The translations under genes were made by a program, and so were the position numbers. The notes under the pieces are model-generated. The model searched no databases, was not told the origin of the DNA, and saw only the letters and a list, made by a program, of their open reading frames with translations. Below, one piece after another: positions 48,736-62,199 of a stretch of DNA of 64,000 nt (the first letter of the stretch is position 1; each line of letters begins with the position of its first letter). This stretch comes from Phocoena phocoena (Eukaryota; Chordata; Mammalia; Artiodactyla; Phocoenidae): assembly GCF_963924675.1 (NCBI RefSeq), contig NC_089239.1, positions 3,275,001-3,339,000 of the forward strand, read 5' to 3'.

Positions 48736-50654
48736 TACAGGAGGGAGGAAATAGGTATGGATGAAACAAGTTGACAGAAAAAAAAGAAAGAAAGAAAATT
48801 AGTTTGTGGGTTAGAGCTAAGATGGTTAACTGACATAAGTAAATTTTATTGTTTTCAGCTCTTAGTTTTGCTACTAAGTCAGTTGACCTCATCAATACTT
48901 TTCTCCTCTGGAGATTGTGGAAACCATTGTTCTCAATCAAGTTTTACCCAGCAGCGAGAAACAGAAACAAAAGAACAGGTTTAAAAATTTAATTTAATAT
49001 AGTGAAATTCCAGAAACCATTTGTCTTTTTTTAATATTTCCTTTCCCAGAGGTTTCTTTTACTTTATCCTTTTTTTTTGCCTTTCTACCCTACCTATTTA
49101 TCACCTGGTCTCACTTTTACATTTTTCCTCATTTGTCCAGAATTTCTTGTTTGGTATCTTTGCATTTTGCCTCCTTCCTTCCTTTTTCTATGACTCAGTC
49201 TCCCATTAAAAATGCTGTCTGTTCCTTGGGCATGCCTCCTTCCGCGCTGGCCCCGCCATTCTTTCTTGTCCCCTCTTGTAATTTAGTTCCTGTCCTCTCA
49301 CCCCTGCCTGGTTCCTCCTCGCCTCTGCTCACTTCTGTCACCTCCCGTCGGTGACGACCTCTCCTCCACCACCTCCTTCTGCTTCTGTCTGTAGAGCTCA
49401 CTGATCTGTCACGGCTTTCATCGAGCTCTGATTCCTGCTCAGCCCTGCATTTATGCTGTTTTCTTCCTGTACCTTTTGTGCATTTGCTCCGTGAGCTCTT
49501 TTTCTATTTTCCTTGTCCCTGGGTGGCAGGTATTACTAGATGCATTTGTTGTCTGTATTTGCATAGAACACAGGTCCTTGCTGTGTATTTCCTGGGTAGC
49601 CAGGATGAATCAATTATTATTAACTTTTCTTGGAACATTGAGCTTCCTGTGTTTTCTGCTTCTAAGAATTAGATTGGTATTCTAGAAGACTAATATTACT
49701 TTAAAGAGAGGAGAGTCATATGATTTTAACATTTTTAACTCTTTATTCAAGAGTTCATGCCATTTCACTTCACTGCCTTGTCTTGAAAAATTAAAGAAGA
49801 CAGACGTCCAAAGCAGGTTTGGGGGTAGGGGCGAGTGGAGGATGAGAAGAGAAAGATAAATACCACAAAAGGGCTTGCAATCAATTTCTATAACTAGACA
49901 GAAAACGGAAACCACAAACCGCAGACTCTAAGATTTAGTAGGTAAAAGGTCCCCTAAAAGAATAAAAAGTATCAGTAATTCTGTTAACTAATCTGAGTAC
50001 TAAGTCATCTGTATTTTTATATGTTCCTTGAAGTTCCAGGACTTTAATAACAAAACAGAAACTTAATCTTGTAAATATTCCTTTTTATTTTGAGAGACTT
50101 GATGTCTCCTTAAGTATTAACCTGTGTCATTTTGTAATTATACCGTACCAGTCTCCAAATGTCATGAATAACCAACCCTGTTAGTTTCTTGTGTGGGAAA
50201 GCATATGAATTGTGTGGTCTTGCCCCTCTGGACTCTGGAGTCATGTTGTAATGAAAAGGTAGCTTTTTGGCAAAATCTTAACGGTCTGCTGTTGATGGTT
50301 TACATTGTATATTTTTCCTTCATCCTTGCATGCACTATGCGTGTCGTGCTGTCCTGTAATTTCGTTTTGTGCAGTGAACTACTGGAGGTGGACTAATGTG
50401 AGTGCAGGTGCAGCTTTATTAAACGTGAAAAAGAAAAACCCTATATACCACATAATGTAGTGTCTAAATGCTATGGTAAGAACAGCCCTACAGATTCAGG
50501 CTGATCGTGTTGAATCTCCCTTCTGCCTGCGTCTGCCCTCCTTGAGGTAGTGGTTGGCAGGTATCTTGAAGCTGGTTCTGTAATGTTCACCACCCGTGAG
50601 CAGCTAGCAGAATCAACATCAGAACCGCTGTTAAGTACTAACAAGAAATGCATG

Positions 50655-51080
50655 CAGATGTGCTAAATAGAGGACTGTGTTCTGGGATTACAGAGATGAG
50701 CAAGGTGTGAGCCGTTCTCTCTGGAAGCTCATCATTGAGTAGGGAATGTTGATAAGTGAACGACTGCAACACAGTAGGGCAGATGCAAAAATATACGTAA
50801 GTAGCTGCTGTCATAGGAAGAGATTAATTGGGAGAGTCAGAAGGTAGAGGTCAAAAACCTCAAAAAGTCAGATATGATGTGTAGGTGATGGGGGATGTGC
50901 GTGTGTGTGTATTGCGATTATGAAGTAATCGCTGGTCTCTCCTTATTACCTGTGTGAACTGGGCAAGTTACTGAAAGCACTCAGGCTCAGTGTCTTCACT
51001 TTGAAATGGTGATAATTGTCTAGTAATGTTACATGGATTCAATGAGGTAATATATACGAGGTGCCAGTATGGTCCATTAT
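50655..51080 (+). repeat. L2-like and MIR-like remnants
   Basis: The L2-like phrase CTGGGATTACAGAGATGAGC (50682-50701) is followed by MIR-like AACTGGGCAAGTTACTGAAA (50957-50976). Confidence 0.5.
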
Positions 51081-52384
51081 TCAGTTATCGTTTAAAAATT
51101 GGAGAAGGAAACACCCGGTAGAGAACATGGCAGATGAACATACTCTTATTATGTAGATAATGTTGCTGCCCCACATGTTTGGAATTCCCATTTCAAATTT
51201 GGTTTTATAGTTTTTAGGAAAACTTAACCTTAGGAAAAACCTTGTAGTCAATCCCCTCTTTTTTTTTAACCAAAAGGAGTTTATTTCGCTTAGTCTACTT
51301 GCCAGGTGTAGTTCTCAGTGACAGTGATTTCTTCCCATACATCACATCCATTCTCAAATTTAAAATTTGCTACAGTTAAGCATATTTGACAGAAATATGC
51401 CACAGGTTTTAAAGTGGTTAGCTAGAATGACATCACTGGGCTAGGTCTCCGTAACAACTGCTCTCAGGAAAACTAGAGTAAGATTTATTGGATACAGACA
51501 CTTTGGAGTGTGTTAGAAAATCAGTCTTTGTAGAGTTGTAATCACAACACTGGGTTGTATATACGAACCTAAATTTAGTTTCTGGATTATATCTATGTTT
51601 TTGTTATTTTAAAAGCTGTTTAAATTAACTTCTTTTAACAGAACCAAACTGAACAGTCTGCATTTTCTAGTGTAGTAGAAAAAATTGGCACAGTGACTTA
51701 ATATTATTTTGCTTATATTATGGTTGATTAATTTCTTTAAAATCTGGGTCTATGTCCTAGACCATAGGATAAACCAGGCCGGGTAAACCTTCCACTTGAA
51801 ACAAATGATTCTTCTTTTCTGGGTTGTTGAGTCTTGTTATAAAAGTCCACTAATTCATAGCATGATTAGACTTGTCTATTCTGTCGTGATTTTGTGTATT
51901 ATAAGTGTTGTATTTGGGGTAATTTTTAAATATCAGTATTGGGCTAGAACTGCCAGCCCAGAATTTTGATCAAAATATATGTCTTGTCTAAAGCATCTTT
52001 AAAGTTCCTTATTTACAGTCAAGGGATTTAAATCAGTTTAGTTTGTATTTTATGGCTGGTGTTAATTTGTAGTGATGTTACATTCATTTCCATAGCAAGG
52101 GAGACGGTGCATTAATATTCCAAAGTTTAGTTTAAGCTGGCTGTGATTAGACAAGTGGCTTTCACTTGTATTCTCTGGAAAATTCTCCACAGCAGTCCTC
52201 TGGGCATGTTAACACATTTAATCACCCTAATGAATGTCTAGTTAGCAGAGGGCTTTGGGACATCACAGCAGATGGTGTAGAACGAGCTGAGGTGTTGGTT
52301 TTGTCTTTCAGTGCTCCATATTATATATTTTGAGAAATGAAATTTTTTTCTGATAGTGTTTTGTTTTTTCTTGGATTTTTGTAT

Positions 52385-52740
52385 ATTATTATTATTGATA
52401 ACAACAACAGTTACCATTATGGAGCCTCAGTAGGGCCAGGCTCTTGACATACATCGAACTCTTTGCTACTAGTCAGGTAATTTTCTAATAAAATTTGAGG
52501 TTATGAAATACATTTATGTATTATGTGCAATATGTGTTTATGTTGATAAATAAATAGGCAGATAAGTGTTAGGGCAGTTCTGCAGATGTACAGGTTTGTG
52601 GTGAGTGTTACATCTCCCCACTGTGAAAGTAAGGGTGTCGAGGGAGGTTTTTGAGCTGCCCAAGGTCACACAGACAGCAAATGGTGAAACCAGGATTGTA
52701 CTCCAGGTCTGATGAAATCCCATGCTTTCAATCACTTTTC
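52385..52740 (+). repeat. MIR-like SINE remnant
   Basis: GCCCAAGGTCACACAGACAG and AACCAGGATTGTACTCCAGG are typical MIR body phrases. Confidence 0.6.
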
Positions 52741-53159
52741 TGTTCCGCCTTTAAAATATTTCCCCTTGAAAAAGTAAAGTTTAGCTGTTTTATAAATGCA
52801 TCTTATTTTGAGCTAAGGTGGCTTCTATTAACTCTATGCTGTACAGCTACTTTTCCCCCAGAAATAAAACAACTGTGTTCTTGACCTGGGAGTAATGAAG
52901 CTCAATGTTAAAGGTAACCAATGCTTAGTGGAAAAACAAAACCAAATACTATGGAAAAGTATAAAGGAGGTGGTGAACATCACTAGGTATGTGGTTTGAT
53001 GTATAGTTGGTCTTCCAGACTTTTTGGTGTATAAATACGTATATTTTTAAAGCAAAAATAGATTTATAACATTCATGTTGTTTAGTAATTCTTCTTTCAT
53101 TTATTATATATTGGCCATCCTTCCACAGCATTATAAGTTTACATCTTCATGAAAATTTT

Positions 53160-54200
53160 TCTTTTTCACTTTTTAAAAATAATCCTTTTATTTTAGAACA
53201 GTTTGGGGTTTATGGAAAATCGCAGAGCTGGCGCCAAGAGTTGCCTGTTTCCCTGATCATTAACGTCTTACCTTAGTGTGGTGTGTTTGTCAGAACTAAT
53301 GAGCCAATACTGATACATCGTTATTAACCGAAGTCCATGCTTCCTCAGATTTCCGTAGCTTTTTTACCTCCTGTCTTTTTGTGTTCCAGGATCCCGTCCA
53401 GGATTCCATACTTCAGCCCTCAGGTCTCCTTTGGCTCTCCGTGCCTGTGACAGTTTCTTATAGACTTTTCTTGTTTTTTATGACTTGGACAGTTTGGGGG
53501 TGTACTAGTCAGGTGTTGTAGGGTGCCCCTCAACTGGGGCTTGGCAGATGTTCTTCTCATGGTTCGACTGGGGTTGTGTGTTTGGGGGAGAGAGAACCCT
53601 GGGGCCAAGAGACGTTTTCAGCCCATCGTTTCAAAGGGTGCCTGCTGTCTATGTGACGTTGACCTTGGTATCCTGACTGAGGCGGTGCTTGTCAGGTGTC
53701 TGTACTGCGAAGTTACTCTCTCTTTCTCCCCTTCGCATCTGTGCTCTTGGGAAGAAGGCAGCACCCGTGTCAGGAGTCGGGGGCCATGCTCCACCTCTTT
53801 GGGGCAGGGCAGGGGACCTACCTACAGTGTTTGGAATTCTGCAGCACAGGAGCTTTGTCTGTTCTCCCCAGGTATTCATTTATCCAGTCTGTTTACTTAT
53901 ATCAGTGTAGACCAGTGGGTATTTATACTTGTGTTACAGTCCGACACAACACTACTGTATGGCTCAGATTGTTCCAGCTTTGGCCATCTGGAGAGCTTTC
54001 AGCTGGTTCCTGCCTCCCTTTGCCATGCCCTCTTATTGTGGGTTAATGTCTTCCTTTTTTTACATAGCTCCTTGGTATTCCATTGTAAGAGTACACCATA
54101 ATATATTTAATCCCTCTTGAATGACAATTTAGGTATCAGATTTCTCACCATTGTAAACAAGCCGGTGATGAACAGTCTTCAAAAACTGTATTTATGAAAA
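53160..54200 (-). mobile_element. Old L1 3'UTR remnant, antisense
   Basis: Phrases such as AGAACAGTTTGGGGTTTATG and TGAGCCAATACTGATACATC match the reverse 3'UTR of old L1 families. The frames of up to 192 residues inside it are chance. Confidence 0.65.
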
Positions 54201-55169
54201 TATTCTTTGATCATTCAGGAAAAGTTGCAGTGTTAAAAGGACTGCCCATTTTACATCTTAGGTGTCCCTGACTCTTTCTTAAGGATATTAAAGCAGATTT
54301 CTGAGGAGTGAGCGTTTCCACCTGACCTGGGAAAACAGTGGTGTGTTTATCACTGTAGTTGCCTCCCTTCTTTTTGCTTTCTTTCATGTGATCAGGGCTG
54401 GTGGCGCAGGTGACACCAGTGGCCCCAAAAGCTGCTTTGAGAATTAATCTCCGTGTCCCTATCACCCAGCTTTATCTGTCAGCTTGTGGCCAATCCTGTT
54501 TAAAACTGCCACCCGCTACCCACCCCCCCTTATTATTTGCATTGAATTTATGGATGGAGTGATAAAGGGCAGAAAGTTTCCTTTTGCTTTTTCTAAGCCA
54601 TACTGAAGCCAACCTTAACTGCATTATTGTATTTAAAACTATTTTATTGCAAATAAATATTCATCCTGCTAGCCCCTGTTGTTCATTGTATGAGGATTCT
54701 GGTTTTATTCTAACCTCATTCAGACTATCCTGCCTGGCATTTGACGAGATTGCAAGCTTTCCCTTTTCTTTCCTGAACAGGCTTTGTGACAGTCGATCAG
54801 CTTTATTTCCCCCACCTTGAGTGCCTTGTTCGTATTATTTCTAAACTTTGGCTCCCTCTTATCTACCTGTTTCCATTCAGCGAGCACCTTTTAAAGAGGA
54901 GAAATCAATGTTACTCTTCTTCTCAATTCTAAGCAAAAGTTTAAAAGATAAAAAATAACCACAGTTTCAAATACATCTCTGGTCAAGTGCATTCAGTTAT
55001 CCAGGGCTGATGTGGATTTAAGTTCTTGGAAGACACAGTGTTCAGCAGGTATGCTGTGGGTATATTTCAGATTTTACATCTGTAGTATTTCACCTACTCT
55101 ACCTATATTAAGCTGCTTTTTAAACCCTTCTTGTAGTAATCATCCTCTTTGCTTTGAGATGGTCTTTGA

Positions 55170-55345
55170 CGTCATTGCTACTTGCCAGCTGTGTGGCCTT
55201 GATTGAATTTCTTACCTTTCCGTTTACTCATCTGAAAAGTGAGGCTGTTTAGCAGCCACCACCTCACTGGACTGAGTGTTGAGTTGAATGAGATCAGCTG
55301 TAGTGCCGGGTGCATGATAAATGCTCAGTAAATACTATTCGTCAT
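55170..55345 (+). repeat. MIR-like SINE remnant
   Basis: TGCCAGCTGTGTGGCCTTGA and GATAAATGCTCAGTAAATAC are typical of MIR. Confidence 0.7.
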
Positions 55346-55469
55346 CTTTTCCTCTCCAGCCATCTGGTATATCTCCCCTTTCTTGTTTATACCTTCACTT
55401 AGATGAAGAAAAACGGATTATTGTAAGTAAGTCACCACCTTCATGTTTCCCTCAAACTTGTTTTAAACT

Positions 55470-56649
55470 TTTTGTTTTGAAATGGTTACAGATTCACAGG
55501 AAGTTGTAAAAATACAGAGAGTTCCCGTGTATCCTTCACCCGGTTTCCCCCAGAGGCAGCTAGTACCAGAGCAAAAGTGGAAAATAGACCTCGGTACAAT
55601 CCACAGAGCTTATTCAGATTTCTCCAGTTTTACATGCACTGTGTGTGTGTGTATGTGTGTGGGTGTGTGTGTATATGTGGTGTGTGTGTGTGACTGTGGG
55701 TGTGTATGTATATGTGGTGTGTGTGTGTGACTGTGGGTGTGTATGTATATGTGGTGTGTGTGTGTGACTGTGTGGGTGTGTATGTATATGTGGTGTGTGT
55801 GTGACTATGTGTGGGTGTGTATGTATATGTGGTGTGTGTGTGTGTGACTGGTGTGTATGTGGGGTGTGTGTGTGAGACTATGGGTGTGTATGTATATGTG
55901 GTGTGTGGGTATGTGTGACTGTGGGTATGTATGTATATGTGGTGTGTGTGTGTGTATGTGGTGTGTGTGTGTGACTGTGTGGTGTGTATGTGGGGTGTGT
56001 GTGTGACTGTGTGGGTGTGTGACTGTGGGTGTGTGTGTATTTGTGGGGGGATGTGTGTGTGACTGTGTGGGTGTATATGTGGTGTGTGTGACTGTGTGTG
56101 GGTGTGTATGTATATGTGGTGTGTGTGTGTGACTATGTGGGTGTGTATGTATATGTGGTGTGTGTGTGTGTGACTGTGTATGTATATGTGGTGTGTGGGT
56201 GTGTGACTGTGGGTGTGTATGTATATGTGGTGTGTGTGTGTGTGACTGGTGTGTATGTGGGGTGTGTGTGTGTGAGACTATGGGTGTGTATGTATATGTG
56301 GGGTGTGTGTGGGTGTGACTGTGGGTGTGTATGTATATGTGGTGTGTGGGTATGTGTGACTGTGGGTATGTATGTATATGTGGTGTGTGTTTGTGTGTGT
56401 GTATGTATATGTGGTGTGTGTGTGTGACTGTGTGGTGTGTATGTGGGGTGTGTGTGTGACTGTGGGTGTGTGACTGTGGGTGTGTGTGTATATGTGGGGG
56501 TGGGTGTGTGTGTATATGTGGTGTGTGTGTATATGTGGTGTGTGTGACTGTGGGTGTGTATGTATATGTGGGGTGTGGGTGTGACTGTGGGTGTGTATGT
56601 ATATGTGGTGTGTGGGGGTGTGTGACTGTGTGGGTATGTATGTATATGT

Positions 56650-56693
<44 letters not shown>

Positions 56694-57200
56694 TCCATCG
56701 CGTGTAGATCTGTGTAGCCACCACCACCAGGACACACAACTGACTCATCAACTCAAGGCTTCTGCTTGCTACCTCTTTATAACCTTCCCTCTACCCACCA
56801 ACCCTTGGTAACCACTAACGTGTTCTCCAGCTTTATAATTTCGTCATTTTGAGACTCTTATATAAATGGAATCATGCAGCCTGTGACCTTTTGAGATTGG
56901 CTTTTTTAACTCGGCATAATGCCCTGGAGATCCCTTCATGCTGTTGCATGTATCAATAGTTTGTTCCCTTTTATTGCTGAGTACCGGCATGGTATGGATG
57001 TATCACAGTTTAACCTTTTGTCTTTTGGAAGGACATTTGGGTGGTTTCCAGTTTGGGGCTATTGCAGATAAAGCTGTTGTGAGCATTTGTATACAGGTGT
57101 TTTGTGTGGATCTGAGTTTTCATTTCACTAGGATAAATGCTTAGGAGTGCAATTCCTGGATCAAAACTCATGTGATGGACCGTTGTAAGCTTCTTTGAAA
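55470..57200 (-). mobile_element. Old L1 3'UTR, antisense, containing the TG array
   Basis: L1 phrases before (AATACAGAGAGTTCCCGTGT) and after (TTGGTAACCACTAACGTGTT, TGGATGTATCACAGTTTAAC) the TG-rich array belong to one old element. The array probably grew from a short TG run in the L1 sequence itself. Confidence 0.7.
55640..56690 (+). repeat. TG-rich complex tandem array (about 1 kb)
   Basis: Built from units such as GTGACTGTGGGTGTGTATGT plus ATATGTGGTGTGTGTG, about 33-42 bp each, ending in a pure (GT)n run at 56650-56688. Two larger segments repeat with an offset of about 400-450 bp. Its antisense frame of 310 residues (Thr/His/Pro-rich) is an artefact. Confidence 0.95.
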
Positions 57201-57229
57201 ATATATGCTAATGCCGTCCACACTTGTAG

Positions 57230-57231
<2 letters not shown>

Positions 57232-57270
<39 letters not shown>
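57232..57270 (+). repeat. (TA)n microsatellite
   Basis: A nearly pure TATATA run of about 35 bp right after the old L1. Confidence 0.9.
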
Positions 57271-57271
<1 letters not shown>

Positions 57272-58019
57272 GCAATTATTTGTTAATACCAGCCATTATA
57301 AATCATATAAATAATATACATTGTCCTTTGTTTTAAACTTTCTGTATAAATTGTGGCATGCGTCCAAAGTATAGAATTCTTTTTTGTACTGTAATGTAAT
57401 ATGTACTAAATAAATATTTCTAAATAAATAAATAAATATTTCATTTTGTTAATAAATCCCCTTTCATACTTTATTAAAAAATTTCTTGGACATATAATTG
57501 TTCTCAGATACTGAATTTGAATGGGGAAAATAGTTCATGCAATGGCTTTTCTTTTTATCAATTTTCTATGATGTGGTAGAGCTGAATTTTTAAAAATACT
57601 TAGATTAGCGCAAAAAACCAGGAAGTCCATTAATTGACTAATATGTGGCAAAATTTCAGATAATCGGTAGAGTAGTGCTGGCACTTTTGCTTTCCAACAT
57701 AATGTTTGGCATCCTAAGATGTTTCATAAAATCATTGTCTCCAAAGTTTATAATAAATGATGTTATTATTCAGATGAAGCTACAAATACTCTTCTGACAT
57801 GTGAAGGGTCCTTAACTGTGGTAGCCACGGATTTACGTAACTTTATTTAATTTGGGCATCAAAAGTCCACATAAGGACGATGTGAATTATAGACGGTGGA
57901 CAGGGTCAGCTGGTTGATCGGTTTTGGCTTTCCCAAATGTAGCCTTAAAATAACCGATAAAGAAAAAGCTCTTTGTAAAAGATTGGGAGAAAGGAAGGAA
58001 GAGGATGAACTGTAGAAAG

Positions 58020-58187
58020 CAGTGGTTCTTAACTCTGTCTGAATTATCTAGTTAGCTTTAAAAATGAAACAAGTACCTACACCCAGGCCAGTTAACTTAG
58101 AATCTCCGGAAGTGGCACCCAGGCACTGGTATTTTTAAAAAATGCTTCCAGGTAATTCTGATGTTTAGCCAAGGTTGAGAACCCCTG
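58020..58187. mobile_element. MER5-like hAT DNA transposon
   Basis: The ends CAGTGGTTCTTAAC and GGTTGAGAACCCCTG form imperfect inverted repeats. The body matches the MER5 layout. Confidence 0.72.
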
Positions 58188-58556
58188 AACCAGCAGGAAT
58201 GGCATCTCTGCTCATATGTCTTCACCTTAGAATTTGCTAGTGTTTGTGCTTCATGCGTCCATCTCCTGCGTATTGGACTAATGTGGATTCCGCATACCTT
58301 TTATTTACGGCTCTGCTGAGGTGCGTATTTTCCTAAGGGGGAAAATAATCACACTTGTGAATTGTGGACACATTTAATCTGCAAAACACAGCTTTACTCT
58401 GTATTACAGAAGAGTGCCTGTGACATGGAATCAAGTACCCCAAACAGTAAAAAACTCAGAATCACTGAAAAGTCAAAAAGGAAGTTAGATTTCATCCAAG
58501 GTATACTGTGGGTGGGAACCTTTGGGAGAAATTAGGCATTTAGAAAACCTGCCTGG

Positions 58557-58671
58557 GACTTCACTGGCCATCCAGTGGTTAAGACTCCATGCTTCCATTG
58601 TGCGGGGCATGGGTTCAATCCGTGGTCCGGCAACTAAAATCCTGCATGCCGTGGGGTGCAACCAAAGAAAA
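58557..58671 (+). mobile_element. Short tRNA-derived SINE
   Basis: Starts GACTTCACTGGCCATCCAGT, has B box GGGTTCAATCC. Target-site duplication AGAAAACCTGCCTGG is at 58542-58556 and 58672-58686. Confidence 0.92.
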
Positions 58672-58749
58672 AGAAAACCTGCCTGGAGTGTTGGGGTGAG
58701 AGAGCTGAGTCTATTTATAGATCCTATTGTCAGCTTTATTTAGTTTCTT

Positions 58750-59180
58750 TTCTTTTTAGAATTTATTACTTTGCAAAGGCAGCATTAGCTTGTAACAAGT
58801 AAAAGTATACAAGGATGAACAAAGAAAAAAAGAATTCATCCCCCACCCATGTTCACAGATGTGAATTCTTCCACACCTTTTCCTGTATTCAGAAAAGTGT
58901 GTCTAAGGATGTAGGGTTTGTCGGGTTTTTTTGCTTTTTAAGTAGGATCATACTCAATATATTATTCCGAACCTTGCTTTTCCTCCTTAATATGTCATGG
59001 GTATCTCTCCAAGTCAATAGATCAGCTCTAACTCTTGTTTCCAAAAAATGAATTAAAATTTTCAACACACCATAATTTATTCAACCATTTCCCTGCAGAC
59101 GGATATTCAGGATGCTTCTCCCCACACACTTTTTTTTTGTCACTACAAACAGTGATGCTACACGTATCTTTGTACGTATA
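58750..59180 (-). repeat. Old L1 3'UTR-like remnant
   Basis: TATGTCATGGGTATCTCTCC and AATTTATTCAACCATTTCCC are typical of reversed old L1 3' sequence. Confidence 0.5.
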
Positions 59181-61344
59181 ACTTTAGGTGCTTGTGCTTT
59201 TGTGTCTAAAGTATTCTTAAAACCTGTGGTTTGGTTTTGGGCAGATTTCTTAGTTTCTGGATATCTTCTCTGATAGAATTAGTGAGTTAAGGTCAGTTGA
59301 ATTCCAGTTGATTGGCTTCTTCTGGGTATTAAGTTGGGCATTAGATAGGAGAATCAATTATTTTAGAAATGGATCTGAATGAATTCTAGTGACCGTAGGT
59401 GTTTTTCATAGGTCCTAGAATTCCTAAGGTTTCACCTTAAACAGGCCAATGGATGGGCTTCATGGGGGTCCAAGAATCATTTGATATTGATTGCAAAACT
59501 GTGTACATTTTATGGCTTTCATCAGATTTTCAACAGGGCTGTTGCCTCAAGGAAGGCTGACATCAACCTAGGAGAGATGACTAATACCACACATAGCAGA
59601 CTGGATTCAGAATAATCTGAATCCAGGTTGTGGTAATGTTCTAAAACCAGCAAGATGAAGTAGCCTCAGGAGGAACCGTCTGCAGGAGTTGAGGACTGCC
59701 CCACATGCATCTGAGACAAAAACGAGCTATGAGTTTATTTGGCCACAGGCTCCTGTGAGCCTCTCTGTGATGCGGCTGCTGAAAATAGATGTTAGACCAC
59801 ATCTGGTGAATGTGTTTACTCCTGTGACCCATGCTTAGGTGAGACATCAGCAGGGGAGGGAGACCGGTGGTGGGCTGAGAAAAGAAGTCGCGGGAGGAAC
59901 CACCGGAGGGGGAGTTGGGTCGTTGGAGCAGAAGGAGAGGGTGTTGAAGAGCGACGTGCATTAGGGACTGGCAGGACCGGAAGGTGGTGTGGAGAGCTTG
60001 TGAGTGTGGATGCACAAGTGCTCAGTAAATCCCTGAAGGAGTGGACATCACAAGGCAAAGGATTGTGACCTGCTCTGAGCTCTGGTGAGAGTTCTCCAGT
60101 GATGGGGTGGGTGCCCTGGAGAGTAATGACTTCAAGCCTATGATGGGGGGACCAGGACAGGGGCTGTAGAAGGAATTCCTGCTCTAAGTGAAAGGTTGTA
60201 CCATAGGACTTCAAAACCCTTTTAATTGGATTGTCATATTTCTTCTCTCAGGTGCTTAAATTCCAAAACAGGAGAAAATTCTGGGATAATATTGTAGGCT
60301 CTTTTAAAGTACTTTTATAGAGGCGATGGTTTTAACTCAAAGGCTACATGATTGCCAGTACAGGTGTTTGTAAGGTGCTGAAATGTTGAAATATAACAGG
60401 TTTTTATCTGAAACTTGCGGCGCATGAGTTATTCCACTGTTAAACCTGAAGTAACTAGTCTAGGCCTGTAGTGTGTGGTTTAAGACTTTATTTTTGTTTC
60501 TTCAGAGAGGAGAAAAGCCACATTCTTTTCATGCTGCAAAAAGAGAGTAAAAAAGGAAATTTCACCACTTCCTGGCTTCACTGTGGCCTCCGGAAACATA
60601 GGACACTATCTTCATTAGACTAATTGTTCTGAATCCTGACTCAGATGATAATGACACTGCCTGGAATTTGTGTCTTGCTTGTTGTCTGCACAGGCCTGCA
60701 TCCAAGTCTGCATACTGCCCTGTGTAGATGTAGCTCTGATATTTCACTTGGGTGAGACACAGATATCTCTTATCGCCCCTCAATAACTGAAACCATATAA
60801 AAATCCTTTAGGTTGTGGAAATGGATAAATACTGTCAATTTTTTTTTTTTAATTATAAAGCTTTAAAAAAAAAGAGAAAAACCCTGTATCTCACACTAGT
60901 GGTCTTAGAACAGCTTGGGGGCTGCTGCCACTTCCGACCATGGGTTCCATTCCTTTTTATGGTGCCAGAGAGGTTTAGGTTAGGGCTTAAGGAGATGGGC
61001 TCCACCAATTGCTGGCTTTGGGACCTGATCTCCCAAGTCTGTTTCCTTGTAGAGGGAAGGTAACGATAGCACTTACACCCCGAGAGAAGCACTTAGCACG
61101 GTGCCCGGCTCGTGGAGAGGCCTCCCTAAACATTCTGCTGCTGTCTTCTGCTGTCCCCTCTGGAGCTCCTTTCTGTTTTTTTCCTGACGTAGCAGATAGC
61201 GCCACTGATATGTCTTATACTGTCTGGAACACAGCATGTCTAAAACTAATTTGTGTGTTCCCTCCCCTCCCCCTTCCTCCTCTCATCCTAAATCTACTTC
61301 TGCTCTGTCCTGTCTCCTCTCCACCCTCCAGCGGTGCCGGGGGC

Positions 61345-61570
61345 ACCGCAGGCTCTGGAGGATTGAATTCCTGCTCCACCACTTAATGCCGCATGACCTT
61401 GGACAAGCGCCTTAATGTCTCTAAATCTCAGTTTCTTCAGTGATCAACCTGATTGCAATCTGTCTTCTAGAATTGGGAAGATTCCCTGAGAGGAGTACAC
61501 GTTAAGTGCTTAGTGTCATTCCTGACACTTAAGTAAGTGCACAAATACATGTTGATCACTAACAATTCTA
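61345..61570 (+). repeat. MIR-like SINE remnant
   Basis: CCTGCTCCACCACTTAATGC and CTCTAAATCTCAGTTTCTTC match the MIR body. Confidence 0.7.
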
Positions 61571-62027
61571 AAGCTAGAAGTGGTGGTGTCAGCCTGAATC
61601 CCTCTTCCTTCCCCTCACCTGGGAGTCATCCGAGCTATTGACTCTACCTCAGAAGTCTCTCCTCTTTCTATTCGCTGCTTTTAGGTCAGGGTTTCTTCAC
61701 TTGAGTCCACTGCTCAAAGAGGTTCATAATCCCCTGAAATTTTGACATAGGTGCATTTTTCTTGAGGAGGAGGCATCTAACCTTTATCATTGACTTTCAC
61801 ACAGGTCAGTGACCCAGGAAAGGTTACTACTAACTGCTGGCTTAGACTCTTACCTCTCGACTGTATTCGGTAACCTGTCCATTGACATTCCTCCCCTGGT
61901 GTCTGTGCCTCTGATCTACTCTTCACACTGTTGCCCAGTTACTCATTTATTTTTTTAGTGTTCTTACACCCCCATCCTGTGCACACAGTTGTGTTGACTC
62001 CGTGTTGCCTGTAGTGGCTGTTCTCAC

Positions 62028-62190
62028 CCCAGCCACATAACAGAGTCACACGGGAAGACTGTTCCAAAACACCAATGCCCAGTCCCCATCCTGGACCAAT
62101 TAATTGATACTAACAAATACCAGACATCAATATTTTGTTTTAAAGCTTCCCAGGAGATTTTAATGTGTAGCCAGAGTTGAGAGCCTCAGC
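62028..62190. repeat. MER5-like DNA transposon remnant
   Basis: GCCCAGTCCCCATCCTGGAC and TTCCCAGGAGATTTTAATGT follow the MER5 layout. Confidence 0.5.
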
Positions 62191-62199
62191 GGTACAAGA

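Noticed and set aside
53180..53240. Possible SLC20A2 start-codon exon in the right part
   Set aside because: No plus-strand frame in 41038-64000 shows the hydrophobic N-terminal transporter sequence next to a splice acceptor.
53523..54101. 192-residue plus-strand frame
   Set aside because: Lies in antisense old L1 3'UTR sequence and has no domain.
55805..56737. 310-residue minus-strand frame rich in His, Thr and Pro
   Set aside because: It is the translation of the TG/CA array; three frames are open at once.
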